From Eubacterium sp. (GTDB taxonomy: Bacteria > Bacillota > Clostridia > Lachnospirales > Lachnospiraceae), in contig JAETSX010000021.1 of NCBI GenBank assembly GCA_021769425.1, positions 1 to 64,000 of the forward strand: a stretch of 64,000 bases of DNA, given 5' to 3'. This document shows positions 43,327-52,808 of the stretch, one piece after another (within the stretch, counting starts at the first letter, position 1; each line of letters starts with the position of its first letter). The notes under the pieces were generated by a model. The model was not told the DNA's origin. It was given only the letters and a program-made list of their open reading frames with translations, and did not search any database. Both the position numbers and the translations under genes were made by a program.

Positions 43327-44445
43327 CTACTCCTGTTCCAGATGAATTCCCCTTGACACGCTGAGCACCAGCCCGATTTCCGCCAGCAAAAACAAAACTG
43401 ACGTTCCTCCATAACTGATAAACGGCAGAGAAATCCCCGTATTCGGTATGGTATTGGTTACTACCGCGATATTCAGTATTACCTGTATGGAAATATGTGC
43501 CAATGCTCCTGTCACAATCAATGCCCCGTAAAGATCCTGTGCATTGTTGGCAATGACCATAAACCTCCAGATAATAATTACAAACAGCAAAATCACGCTG
43601 ACGGCGCCGAATAACCCCAATTCCTCGCAGATAATAGAAAAAATCATATCATTCTGCGCCTCCGGCACAAATCCCAGCTTCTGCATGCTGCCGCCTAATC
43701 CCTTTCCAAAGAGTCCGCCGGAACCGATGGCATACAGCCCCTGGAGCGTCTGATAGCCCTTCTCATATTTTTCCGGATTCAGCCAGATCCGCAGACGTTC
43801 CGCCCGGTAGGCTTCCATCATGATAAACACTGCCCCAAAGAGGATCACTGCTCCACCAGCGATGAAAAACTGGGCGTATTTAGGACTTGCCACAAAGACC
43901 ATGGAAATGGCGATTCCCAATATAATAATTGCAGTGCTTAAGTTGCCGATTGCCACCACGGCAACCATGGGGAGAACAATTGCAATTATTTTCACCAGCG
44001 AAGAGAATTTACCCATCTGTTTGGGCATTTTGCTGATAATGGTGGCCAGAAATACAATAATCGCCAGCTTTGCCGCCTCCGAGGGCTGAAAGCTGGTGAA
44101 TCCCAGATCCAGCCAGCGTTTTGCGCCGTTTAATTCATCCCCGATGAAAAGCACCAGAGTACATAACCCAAATGCCCCTATGTATGCAAGCAGCCAGAAG
44201 TTTTTCCACACACGGTAGTCAATTCTGGAAACAATGGCCATAGCCGCAATTCCCAGAGCGTCCGCCTGAAGCTGCTTCTTCAGATAATAGGCGGAATCCT
44301 TAAACTTAACTTGGCCGTTGTATGCGCTTGTACTGTATAGCATGACCAGTCCGAAACAGATCAGAAAAAATACAATTAGCAACAGTGTATAGTCAAAATA
44401 GCGGATATTTTTTTGTCTTCTGTCTGCTTTTCCTTCTCTACCCAT
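43327..44445 (-). CDS. ftsW: Peptidoglycan glycosyltransferase FtsW
   Basis: SEDS-family lipid-II polymerase of the septum, 372 residues with about ten membrane helices. Family marks are MLYSTSAYNG, GAKRWLDLGFTSFQPSEAAKLA and the C-terminal NTGISLPFISYGGTSVLF. Preceded by murD (29-bp gap) and followed by ftsQ. The partner class B PBP genes are upstream in the same cluster. RodA and SpoVE are close relatives, but the location argues for FtsW. Confidence 0.92.
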   Translation of the reverse strand: MGREGKADRRQKNIRYFDYTLLLIVFFLICFGLVMLYSTSAYNGQVKFKDSAYYLKKQLQADALGIAAMAIVSRIDYRVWKNFWLLAYIGAFGLCTLVLFIGDELNGAKRWLDLGFTSFQPSEAAKLAIIVFLATIISKMPKQMGKFSSLVKIIAIVLPMVAVVAIGNLSTAIIILGIAISMVFVASPKYAQFFIAGGAVILFGAVFIMMEAYRAERLRIWLNPEKYEKGYQTLQGLYAIGSGGLFGKGLGGSMQKLGFVPEAQNDMIFSIICEELGLFGAVSVILLFVIIIWRFMVIANNAQDLYGALIVTGALAHISIQVILNIAVVTNTIPNTGISLPFISYGGTSVLFLLAEIGLVLSVSRGIHLEQE

Positions 44446-44474
44446 ATCAGCACTCCTGACTTAGAATTTCACAG

Positions 44475-45842
44475 TTATTCCTCTAACGCCCTCGCCAGTT
44501 CCTTAAACATATTTCCCCGCTGTTCGTAATTTTGAAACATTCCCCAGCTTGCACAGGCCGGCGAAAGCAGCACTGCGTCCCCGTCTTCTGCATGGTCAAA
44601 ACATATATTGACTGCTTCCTGCAGATTGTCTGCAAAAATAATATCCTCCCCGGGATATCCAAGCCGAACTGCCGTGTCCCTTATTTTCTCTCTGGTAGCT
44701 CCAAGCAATACAAACTTCTTCACTTTCCCATCGAAAGCGCGAATCCATTCCTCATACTCAGAATCTTTATCATATCCCCCTCCAATCAGTAAGGTAGGCC
44801 ACTGCATGGCGCGTATGGCCTGAATCGCCGCATCCGGATTGGTTCCTTTGGAATCATTGTAGAAACGGACGCCCCTTTTTGTCACCACATATTCTATTCT
44901 ATGCTCCACCGCTGCAAAAGTAACCAGAACTTCCCTGATTTTTCCTGTAGAAACTCCTGCCATCCTCGCCATTGCCGCAGCGGCCATCACATTTTCATAA
45001 TTATGCTTTCCCAGAAGCTTTAGTTCATGGACATTGCACAAAACCTCCCGCTCCCCCTGCCACTTCCAGATAATTTCTTCGCCCTCCAGATAAATGCCTT
45101 CATCCAGCTTCCTCTGGCTGCTGAAAAATACAACTCTTGCCTTTACCCTGGCGGAAAACTCCCGCAGCGCATCATCTTCATAATTCAGAACACAGACCTG
45201 ATGTTCTCCCTGATTGGCAGCGATCCGTTCTTTTGCTTTCTGATAATTTTCCATGGTATGGTGGCGGTTTAAATGATCCGGCGTAATGTTCAAAATGGCA
45301 GAAACCTCAGGACAGAACCTGTGCACCGTCTCCAATTGAAAACTGCTGATCTCCGCTACCGTAACAGAATCCTTTGTGGTTTCCGATACCAGGCTGGTAT
45401 AGGGGATTCCGATATTCCCTACCACCTTCACATCCAGGCCGGCATGCTTCATAATCTCTCCCAACAGGGAGGTGGTTGTAGTTTTCCCGTTGGTTCCGGT
45501 TACCGCAAGCGTCCTGCCTTTTTCAAACACACTGGCAAGCTCAATTTCACCCCAAATTGCAAGCCCCGCCTCTTTCATCCGCTCCACATCCGGAATATCC
45601 AGAGGCACCCCCGGGCTCAGGATGGCAATATCACAGCCCGAAAGCACATGTTCCGGCAGACAGCCGGTATAGATTTCCGCCTTTTCCAGCAAAGGAGACT
45701 TTTCTTTCATTTCCTCCGGTTTTTTCTCTTCATCGCCGTCATACAGCACAACCGGAAGATGATGGTTGATCAGAAGCTCTGCGGCCGCAATTCCGCTGAT
45801 TCCAGATCCCATTACCAAAAATTTCTTTCCATCCAGATCCAA
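44475..45842 (-). CDS. murD: UDP-N-acetylmuramoyl-L-alanine:D-glutamate ligase MurD
   Basis: Cytoplasmic ATP-dependent ligase adding D-Glu to UDP-MurNAc-L-Ala. The sequence shows FLVMGSGISGIAAAELL, the ATP loop VTGTNGKTTTTSLLGE, ITPDHLNRH and RFYNDSKGTNPDA. I choose TTG 45842 (455 residues). GGAGGG lies 6-7 nt before it, overlapping the end of mraY, and the product then starts with the usual DLDGKKFLVMG. An upstream ATG would add 13 non-homologous residues and overlap mraY. Confidence 0.94.
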   Translation of the reverse strand: MDLDGKKFLVMGSGISGIAAAELLINHHLPVVLYDGDEEKKPEEMKEKSPLLEKAEIYTGCLPEHVLSGCDIAILSPGVPLDIPDVERMKEAGLAIWGEIELASVFEKGRTLAVTGTNGKTTTTSLLGEIMKHAGLDVKVVGNIGIPYTSLVSETTKDSVTVAEISSFQLETVHRFCPEVSAILNITPDHLNRHHTMENYQKAKERIAANQGEHQVCVLNYEDDALREFSARVKARVVFFSSQRKLDEGIYLEGEEIIWKWQGEREVLCNVHELKLLGKHNYENVMAAAAMARMAGVSTGKIREVLVTFAAVEHRIEYVVTKRGVRFYNDSKGTNPDAAIQAIRAMQWPTLLIGGGYDKDSEYEEWIRAFDGKVKKFVLLGATREKIRDTAVRLGYPGEDIIFADNLQEAVNICFDHAEDGDAVLLSPACASWGMFQNYEQRGNMFKELARALEE

Positions 45843-45853
45843 TGTTATCCCTC

Positions 45854-46819
45854 CTAAAGCGCAAGCAGCCCAATCAGGCATAAAATAGCCGTAATTATGG
45901 AAAATACCGCCACAACCCTTGTTTCAGACCATCCGCATAATTCAAAATGATGATGTATGGGAGCCATGCGGAAAATACGCTTTCCCCCCGTTTTCTTGAA
46001 ATAAGTCACCTGTATCATGACAGACAAAAGCTCCACCCAGTAAATCAATGCCACAATCAGAATAAAAATGGGCATCTGCATCATATAAGCAGTGGAAGCT
46101 ACAAATCCCCCCAATGCCAGGGATCCGGTGTCCCCCATAAAAACACTGGCGGGATACACATTAAAAAGCAAAAATCCCAGCAATGCCCCCACTACCGCAC
46201 AGGTAACCGGCTCGATGCCGCTGTCTGTTCCGATTGCAACTACTGAGAAAAATGTTGCAATCAATACCGTTACACTGGAAGCCAGACCGTCCAGGCCGTC
46301 TGTAAAATTTGCGCCGTTGACGGTGCCAAGAATTGCCAGAAACATCACCGGGGCCGCCAGCCATCCCAAATCCAGGTAGATTCCATGTTCAAAGCCTCCG
46401 GTAAAAGGAATCAGCATCTTTGAGGAATTTTCCGTATATTGATTCATATAGAAAATAAACACAACTGTCACCAGTATCTGTCCCGCCATTTTCTGCCAGG
46501 GCAGCAGCCCGTCGGAACGCCGCAGCACCACTTTCAGATAATCGTCCAGAAATCCGATAATGCCGAACCCCGCTGTCACAAAGAGAACGGGCAGTATTTT
46601 GGGATAATCCTTCACATAAATCATGGAAGTCACCAGTATCCCGGCTAATATCATCAATCCGCCCATGGTAGGCGTACCGGCCTTCTTCAAATGGGATTTC
46701 AGTTCTTCCCGCTCGGTCTGCCCCACCTTTAATTTTCTCAGAACCGGAATTACCACAGGCCCCAGCAGGGCAGTGATGGCAAACGCAATCAATACCGGAA
46801 TTACTACTCTCTGTGTCAT
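45854..46819 (-). CDS. mraY: Phospho-N-acetylmuramoyl-pentapeptide-transferase MraY
   Basis: Integral membrane enzyme that makes lipid I from UDP-MurNAc-pentapeptide and undecaprenyl phosphate. The 321-residue form starts at 46819 (MTQRVV), 8 nt after AGAGGTG. Motifs are KKAGTPTMGGLM, the catalytic aspartates in GFLDDYLKVV and NFTDGLDGLASS, and the MAPIHHHFELCGWSE loop near the C-terminus. murF and murE, which often flank mraY, are missing from the cluster. Confidence 0.96.
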   Translation of the reverse strand: MTQRVVIPVLIAFAITALLGPVVIPVLRKLKVGQTEREELKSHLKKAGTPTMGGLMILAGILVTSMIYVKDYPKILPVLFVTAGFGIIGFLDDYLKVVLRRSDGLLPWQKMAGQILVTVVFIFYMNQYTENSSKMLIPFTGGFEHGIYLDLGWLAAPVMFLAILGTVNGANFTDGLDGLASSVTVLIATFFSVVAIGTDSGIEPVTCAVVGALLGFLLFNVYPASVFMGDTGSLALGGFVASTAYMMQMPIFILIVALIYWVELLSVMIQVTYFKKTGGKRIFRMAPIHHHFELCGWSETRVVAVFSIITAILCLIGLLAL

Positions 46820-46871
46820 TTTTCTACACCTCTTCATCTCTACGATGTTTTATGCTCACCGCATCTTTCTT

Positions 46872-48839
46872 TTAATTTTCCTCTGAATCTTCCTTGGAAT
46901 CTTCCTGCTTTGGAACCGTCTGTTTCTCAATTCCCAGATAAGGCAATATATTGGAGAAAATTTCTTTTACCACAGGAGCCGCTATAGTGCCTCCATAGTA
47001 GATGCCCTGAGGATTATTGATAATCAAAAGAGCCAGCGCCTGAGGATCCTCTGCCGGAGCAAAGCCCAGAAAAGAAGAAATATATTTGTTGGCGCTTCTG
47101 GGAAGCGTCTGGGAAGTGGCCGTCTTGCCTCCAATGGAAAATCCTTCTATGTATGCCCGTTTTCCGCTTCCTTCGGACACTACTTTCTCAAGGACGCTGC
47201 GCAGCGTCTCTGACGTACTTTCACTGACAATCCCTTCTTTCACTTCATACTGCAGCGTCTCAATTAATTTGCCCTGATCATCCTTTACTGATACGCCGAA
47301 ATGGGGAGTAATCCTGTTTCCCCCATTAATTAAGGAAGAAACTGTTGTGGCAAGCTGAATCGGCGTAACCTGGAAAGACTGTCCAAAGGAAATCGTCGCC
47401 AGTTCCACAGGGCCTACATTTTTCTTGTCATGCATAATGGTGGACGCCTCGCCCGGAAGATCGATTCCCGTCCGGTTTAAAAGCCCGAACTGTTCAAAAT
47501 ATTTATAAACATTGTCTACCCCCAGCCGCAGGCCCAATTCAATAAATACCGGATTGCAGGAATTCATAATCCCCTGGGTAAAATCCTCGGATCCATGCCC
47601 GGTTCTTTTGTGGCAATGAATTCTTCTGTCCTCCACCATCTTATACCCTGGACAGAAAAAGTGATCGTTTAAGGATACCACTCCTTCCTCAAAAGACGCC
47701 GCCGTGGTAATTGTTTTAAATACAGAACCCGGCTCATAGGTATCATTGATGCAGGGATTTCTCCACATCTGATTCAGTAAATCCTGCTTGTTTTGTTCTT
47801 TTGATTTCATTCCTTCTGATTCCGCTTCTTTCTTCGGCGTCTCGGCTGTTTCCGGTTCTGCCGTCGTTTCTTCTGTTTCTTCCGGCTCTTCTTCTGTCTT
47901 TGCTTCCTGTGTTTTGGCTGTTTCCGGTTCTGCCGCCGTTTCTTCTGTTTTTTCCGGCTCCTCTTCTGTTTTTGTTTCCTGTGTTTCGGCTGTTTCCGGT
48001 TCTTCCTCTGTTTCCGGCTGAATCAGGGTAAAGGGATCATTTAAGTCAAATTCCGGCACATTAACCATTGCCAGGATTTCGCCATTGTCCGGCTTCATCA
48101 CAATCACCGATACCCCGTCCGCAGACTTCGCCTCCATCACTTTTTTGGCGGCCTGTTCACAATACATTTGAATATTGTAGTCCAGGCTGATATGCAGATT
48201 ATAACCGTCTACCGGTTCCTGACGCCGTTCTCCGGCATTCTCAATTTCAACTCCCCGGGCATCCGTAAGGGTCAGAATTTTACCGCTGCTGCCTTTCAGA
48301 TAGTCTTCATACATAACTTCCAGTCCGATAATTCCCTGATTATCCCCTCCGGTAAATCCCAGCACTCTGGAGGCCAGCGTGCCGTAAGGATAATAACGCT
48401 TGTAATCTTCGTCTACTTTTACGCCTGCCAGTCCATACCCGCGGATGCGGTCTCCCACTTCCTTATCCACATTGGACTTTACCCGCTCAATGGAGCTTAC
48501 CTTTTCCACCCGTTTGCGCACCGCTTCTTCTTCCATCTCCAATTCTTTGGACAGCGCCCGGATTACTTCCTCCGGTTCTTCTATCTGGCTGTGAATCACA
48601 GAAATGGTGCATACCGTCCGGTTGGTGGCAAGCACAGTGCCGGTAGAATCAATGATTTTGCCTCTGGCTGCCTTGATATCCCGTTCCCGCTCATGCAAAT
48701 CCTCTGCTTTCTGCCCGTAATATTCGGAACAGAAAATCATCAGATACACCAGTCTTCCCACAAGGATAGACAGTACCAGAAGAACCACGGTAAAAACAAT
48801 TAATATCTTTTTTCGGTTAAAGGTTTTATTGCGAAACAT
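46872..48839 (-). CDS. Class B penicillin-binding protein with KTA motif and Glu-rich insert
   Basis: A 655-residue transpeptidase of the FtsI/SpoVD type: one N-terminal membrane helix (about 11-37), the dimerisation domain, then the transpeptidase with S372-V-F-K and S427-C-N. The third motif, normally KTG, is K572-T-A. Residues about 275-345 are an acidic, Thr/Glu/Pro-rich insertion with 24-residue repeats, placed just before the active-site serine segment. No PASTA domain is present. It is the second of two adjacent class B PBP genes. One is presumably the division enzyme and the other the sporulation enzyme SpoVD; sequence reading does not settle which. Confidence 0.88.
   Translation of the reverse strand: MFRNKTFNRKKILIVFTVVLLVLSILVGRLVYLMIFCSEYYGQKAEDLHERERDIKAARGKIIDSTGTVLATNRTVCTISVIHSQIEEPEEVIRALSKELEMEEEAVRKRVEKVSSIERVKSNVDKEVGDRIRGYGLAGVKVDEDYKRYYPYGTLASRVLGFTGGDNQGIIGLEVMYEDYLKGSSGKILTLTDARGVEIENAGERRQEPVDGYNLHISLDYNIQMYCEQAAKKVMEAKSADGVSVIVMKPDNGEILAMVNVPEFDLNDPFTLIQPETEEEPETAETQETKTEEEPEKTEETAAEPETAKTQEAKTEEEPEETEETTAEPETAETPKKEAESEGMKSKEQNKQDLLNQMWRNPCINDTYEPGSVFKTITTAASFEEGVVSLNDHFFCPGYKMVEDRRIHCHKRTGHGSEDFTQGIMNSCNPVFIELGLRLGVDNVYKYFEQFGLLNRTGIDLPGEASTIMHDKKNVGPVELATISFGQSFQVTPIQLATTVSSLINGGNRITPHFGVSVKDDQGKLIETLQYEVKEGIVSESTSETLRSVLEKVVSEGSGKRAYIEGFSIGGKTATSQTLPRSANKYISSFLGFAPAEDPQALALLIINNPQGIYYGGTIAAPVVKEIFSNILPYLGIEKQTVPKQEDSKEDSEEN
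47805..48017 (-). repeat. 72-bp coding repeats in the PBP gene
   Basis: Two and a half units encode EEEPE(K/E)TEET(A/T)AEPETA-type sequence (24 residues each). The units are nearly identical at the DNA level, so copy number may vary. Confidence 0.75.
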
Positions 48840-48914
48840 ACAGTAACCTCACAACTACAATTACTATAATCTATTACAGATTTTATGAGGTTATGTACTG
48901 TTTTTCCACTTTTC

Positions 48915-51212
48915 TTATTCCTCCTGGGGAACTTCTGCTCCTTCCGGCATAGCCTCAGGTACGCCCTCCGGCGGATATTCGGGCCCTCCCGGTTCTTCAG
49001 GAACGTCATCTCCCTCCCCGGGAGCTTCTTCTTCCTCCGGATTTCCTTCCTGAGGATTTGCGCCTTCTTCCGGATTTTCCCCCTGGGTCGGCGGATTTAC
49101 TGCTCCGTCCTGACCTCCCTCCTGGGGAACTTCTCCTGGATTCTCAACGCCTTCCTGAGGGCTTCCGTCTGGATTCTCCGCTCCCTCCGGCGTTCCCTGG
49201 GGATTCTCTGCTCCCTGGGGATTCTCTGTTTCCTGTGGGTTCTCTGTGCTCTCCGGCGTTCCTTCTCCGGCCGGAGCTCCTGCTTCTCCTTCCGGATTCT
49301 CAGGATTTTCCCCAACATCTGTTTCTTCATCCTGAAATACATTCATATAAGGAAGAATCTCTGTAAATATTTCTTTTGCCAACTCTGTGGCAAGGCTGCT
49401 GCTTTGCTGTTCGATAGGAACATTTGCTTCATCGATTACCACGTAAACCAGCACTTCCGGATTTTCCACCGGAGCAAAACCAATGAAAGACACGACATAC
49501 TTCTTATCATCACGGTTTCCCTTCTGTGCCGTACCGGTCTTTCCGCCCATGGAATATCCATCCACTTTTGCGCTTTTTCCGGTTCCCTCCGATACCACGC
49601 TGTAAAGATACTGTCTCACAGTATCACTGGTCTGCCTGGAAACTGTCTGTTTTAAAACCACAGGTTCCACAGACTTCACAGTATTCCCATGGTCATCCAC
49701 AATCTTCTTCACAAGATGAGGCTGGTAGTAATATCCCCCATTAATCAGCGAGGAAAATGCCGACGCAAGCTGAACCATCGTCACATTAAAGTTCTGGCCG
49801 AAGGAATTGGTTGCCAGCGAGGTGGCGTCCGTATTTTCCAACGTATAGATCAGGCTGTCCGTTCTGGCTTCTCCCGGCAGGTCAATGTTTGTCTTCAGGC
49901 CGAAGTTAAAAATATTCTGATATTTATAGAAATCTTCTTTACCGATATCCTCCACCATATGCATCATGGCATCATTGCAGGAATTCATCAGAGACTGTTC
50001 CAGAGTCTGGGGACCGTGCCCGGAACGCTGTACACATCTGATGTCATGCCCTCCGATTTTCTCAACTCCGTCACAGTCATACCATTCTCTGGTCTTCCCG
50101 GTTTCTAATGCAGTCGCCACGGTGAAAGGCTTCGCAGTGGAACCCGGCTCATAGGTATAGGTAATGCAATAGTTCTGCCAGATTTCATTCAGTTTATCCA
50201 ATTCTTCCTTCTCGCTGAAAGACTTTATCTCCTCTTCTGAATAATAAAGAGATAAATCCCTGGGTTTATTCAGATCATATACAAGACTGTCCGACATGGC
50301 ATATATCTCACCGTTCTGGGGATTCATGACAACCACCCCTGTCTGTTTGCTGCCTGCCCCTTGGGTAACCCCGTCTCTGTATTTCTCCTGAAACGCCGCA
50401 ATCTTCTCCTGGACAATCTTCTGGATATTCAAATCCAGGGTAGTTACCAGCGTGTTGCCGTTGATAGGTTCTTTGATGGTTTTCTCAAAATTATTGTCGG
50501 AGTTCAGAAAACCGTACTGCCGGCCGTTGATACCGTTTAAAACATCATTATAGTAATCCTCTAATCCGCCGATTCCTTCATTCCCCGATGTGGTAAAGCC
50601 CAGAACTTTGCTTGCCAGCGTGCCGTAGGGGTATTCCCTCTGATATTCCTTCTCAAACCACACGCCCTGGACATTGGGATTCACCTTCTTCCCTTTCTTA
50701 TTTACCTTTTCTACCAACTCCTGAAATTCTTTAATCTCGCTATAATACAATTTTTTACGCAAAACAAAATAACGACTGTCTGCCTTCTCTGTCAGAGCAG
50801 CCATTACCTCTTCTTCCGTAACATCCGGGAAACATTTGGTCAGCGCCGCAATGGTAGGTTCTACATATTTCTTTACCTTTGTTTTTGTTTCCCTGTCATA
50901 AAATTCTTCATTCATCAGCTTGCAGTCCAGAATTATATTATATACATCCACACTGTTTGCCAATATAGTTCCTCTGGAATCCAGAATCTCTCCCCGCTGA
51001 AAGGGGATGCTCTGGCTTTCATATCCCTGCTGGCTCAGCACCTGTTTCTCATATTCGTCGCCTTTGACCTGTTCAATATAAATCAGCCTTCCTATGAGAC
51101 CGCCCAGCATTGCCATAATAAACGAAACCATTACCAGCAGTTTCTTCTTCATTCTTCTTGAAAACTTTAAGGGTTCTTGCTTTTTTTTCGCTCTTCTTTT
51201 TTTCGTTGCCAA
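48915..51212 (-). CDS. Class B penicillin-binding protein with long Pro/Glu/Asn-rich tail
   Basis: A 765-residue transpeptidase: basic tail, membrane helix (about 24-43), dimerisation domain, and canonical catalytic motifs S358-T-A-K, S411-C-N and K558-T-G. After residue about 628 comes a 135-residue tail dominated by repeats such as ENPQG, PQEG and PEEP, a disordered, cell-wall-exposed extension. The start is TTG 51212 with AAGGTAATAACG, 15 bp after ftsL. The canonical motifs and position next to ftsL favour the septal enzyme FtsI, while SpoVD remains possible. Confidence 0.88.
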   Translation of the reverse strand: MATKKRRAKKKQEPLKFSRRMKKKLLVMVSFIMAMLGGLIGRLIYIEQVKGDEYEKQVLSQQGYESQSIPFQRGEILDSRGTILANSVDVYNIILDCKLMNEEFYDRETKTKVKKYVEPTIAALTKCFPDVTEEEVMAALTEKADSRYFVLRKKLYYSEIKEFQELVEKVNKKGKKVNPNVQGVWFEKEYQREYPYGTLASKVLGFTTSGNEGIGGLEDYYNDVLNGINGRQYGFLNSDNNFEKTIKEPINGNTLVTTLDLNIQKIVQEKIAAFQEKYRDGVTQGAGSKQTGVVVMNPQNGEIYAMSDSLVYDLNKPRDLSLYYSEEEIKSFSEKEELDKLNEIWQNYCITYTYEPGSTAKPFTVATALETGKTREWYDCDGVEKIGGHDIRCVQRSGHGPQTLEQSLMNSCNDAMMHMVEDIGKEDFYKYQNIFNFGLKTNIDLPGEARTDSLIYTLENTDATSLATNSFGQNFNVTMVQLASAFSSLINGGYYYQPHLVKKIVDDHGNTVKSVEPVVLKQTVSRQTSDTVRQYLYSVVSEGTGKSAKVDGYSMGGKTGTAQKGNRDDKKYVVSFIGFAPVENPEVLVYVVIDEANVPIEQQSSSLATELAKEIFTEILPYMNVFQDEETDVGENPENPEGEAGAPAGEGTPESTENPQETENPQGAENPQGTPEGAENPDGSPQEGVENPGEVPQEGGQDGAVNPPTQGENPEEGANPQEGNPEEEEAPGEGDDVPEEPGGPEYPPEGVPEAMPEGAEVPQEE

Positions 51213-51227
51213 TCGTTATTACCTTCT

Positions 51228-51764
51228 TTATTTTGCCGGGATATCCTGATATTGATTCATATAATCGCTAGAATCCACTTCAAAATATATAATCTGATCT
51301 TTTCCAGGATAAACCATTCCCAATTCTCCTGTGGCTTTCTGGCGAATCGCCTCCAAATCCACAGAAGTGTCAATTCGTTTTTGTTCTGCATCATTGTCTG
51401 TTTTAAGATTCAGCACTTCACTTTTCAGCGATGCCACATGTTTGACTCTGTTGGTAAGGTCTGACTGCAATTTCAGGTAAACGCCGGTGACTCCTACCAT
51501 TACAACCATGGCGGCCGCCAAAAACAGGACATAACCGGGACTCATCTGAAGCGCTTTTTCCTGATTTCTTCTGGCGGCTGCCCGAAGCGCCCGTTTTCTC
51601 TCCCGCTGTTCTCTGTCTATCCGCTGTTTTTCCTGAAGTTCTCGATGGGTCTCTTCACTTCGCCGCACCGGGTCCGGCTGAAGTTTTCTTACTGTATTCC
51701 CTTCTATGTAATTTACAGTCTTCTCCTTACGCGCTGCATTTCCCTGCTGTCTCACTGCTTTCAC
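51228..51764 (-). CDS. ftsL: FtsL-like cell division protein
   Basis: A 178-residue bitopic protein with a charged cytoplasmic N-terminus (about 75 residues, coiled-coil Arg/Glu/Gln), one membrane helix (PGYVLFLAAAMVVMVGVTGV) and an extracytoplasmic leucine-zipper segment (KHVASLKSEVLNLKTDND). It ends with DLEAIRQKATGELGMVYP, typical of FtsL/DivIC. The position between rsmH and the PBP genes is the standard ftsL slot. GTG 51764 overlaps the AGGAG ribosome site; GTG 51755 is better spaced and probably the real start. Confidence 0.85.
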   Translation of the reverse strand: MKAVRQQGNAARKEKTVNYIEGNTVRKLQPDPVRRSEETHRELQEKQRIDREQRERKRALRAAARRNQEKALQMSPGYVLFLAAAMVVMVGVTGVYLKLQSDLTNRVKHVASLKSEVLNLKTDNDAEQKRIDTSVDLEAIRQKATGELGMVYPGKDQIIYFEVDSSDYMNQYQDIPAK

Positions 51765-51791
51765 TCCTATCTTCTTTATGCCTTACACACC

Positions 51792-52730
51792 TTATGCCCT
51801 TTCGAATACTCTCAGCTTCGCACTTTTCGCTCGTGAATTATATTCTGTTTCTTCTTCAGACGGCAGAACAGGCTTTCTTGTCACTGTCTTTCCCATTGAC
51901 TTCTTCCCGCACACACAAACCGGAAAATCCGGCGGGCAGGTACATGGATGTTCACATTTCCGGAAAATATTCTTTACTATCCTGTCTTCCAGGGAGTGAA
52001 ATGTAATCACACAAATTCTTCCTCCCGGACTTAACAGCTCTGTCATATCCTCCAGGGAATCCTGTAAAACCTCCAGCTCGCCGTTCAGTTCAATCCGAAC
52101 TGCCTGAAATGTACGCTTGGCCGGATGCCCGCCATTCTTTCGTACCTTTGCTGGAATTGCTTTCTTGATGATCTCTGTTAATTCTCCTGCTGTATCAATC
52201 TCCTTTTCCTCTCTTGCCTTTACAATATGTTTTGCAATGTTTTTCGCAAATTTATCTTCCCCATAATCCCGGATAATCCGGTATAACTCCATCTCACTGT
52301 AAGTATTGATTATATCTTTGGCTGTAAGCCTCTGACGTTTGTCCATCCGCATGTCCAGCGGCGCATCTTCCATTCGATAGGTAAATCCCCGTTCCGGGTC
52401 ATCCAACTGATAGGATGAAACTCCCAAGTCCAGCAAAATTCCATCAACCTGTCTGATCCCGCGTTCCGACAAAACCTTTGGCATCTGCCGGTAATTGCTT
52501 CTGACAATCTCTGTTCTGTCTTCAAATTCTGACAGCCGGCTGGCCGCCGCTCTGACTGCATCTTCGTCCTGATCGATTCCGATCAATTTCCCTTTCGGAG
52601 ACAGGCGCCTGCAAATCTCATATGCATGTCCGCCGCCGCCCAGAGTTCCATCCACATATATTCCATCAGGGTTAATCTTCAGGTATTCCATTGTCTCTTT
52701 TAAAAGTACAGATTTGTGCCTGAATTCCAT
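51792..52730 (-). CDS. rsmH: 16S rRNA (cytosine-1402-N4)-methyltransferase RsmH
   Basis: SAM-dependent enzyme (formerly MraW) that methylates C1402 in the ribosomal P site. The 312 residues open [15 protein letters not shown], then the SAM motif [33 protein letters not shown], and the C-terminal [19 protein letters not shown]. It follows mraZ, as in almost all dcw clusters. GGGAGTTT precedes ATG 52730. Confidence 0.96.
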   Translation of the reverse strand: MEFRHKSVLLKETMEYLKINPDGIYVDGTLGGGGHAYEICRRLSPKGKLIGIDQDEDAVRAAASRLSEFEDRTEIVRSNYRQMPKVLSERGIRQVDGILLDLGVSSYQLDDPERGFTYRMEDAPLDMRMDKRQRLTAKDIINTYSEMELYRIIRDYGEDKFAKNIAKHIVKAREEKEIDTAGELTEIIKKAIPAKVRKNGGHPAKRTFQAVRIELNGELEVLQDSLEDMTELLSPGGRICVITFHSLEDRIVKNIFRKCEHPCTCPPDFPVCVCGKKSMGKTVTRKPVLPSEEETEYNSRAKSAKLRVFERA

Positions 52731-52808
52731 AAACTCCCTTTCTGTTTCTTCTTAAACTATTTCTCCTGTTTCGGCTCCTGTATGAATGATCCGCTGCCAG
52801 AGGCTGCA

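Noticed and set aside
47788-48031. Plus-strand ORFs rich in Ser/Val across the PBP gene
   Set aside because: They are the antisense reading of the Glu/Thr repeat insert of the PBP; an artefact of low complexity.
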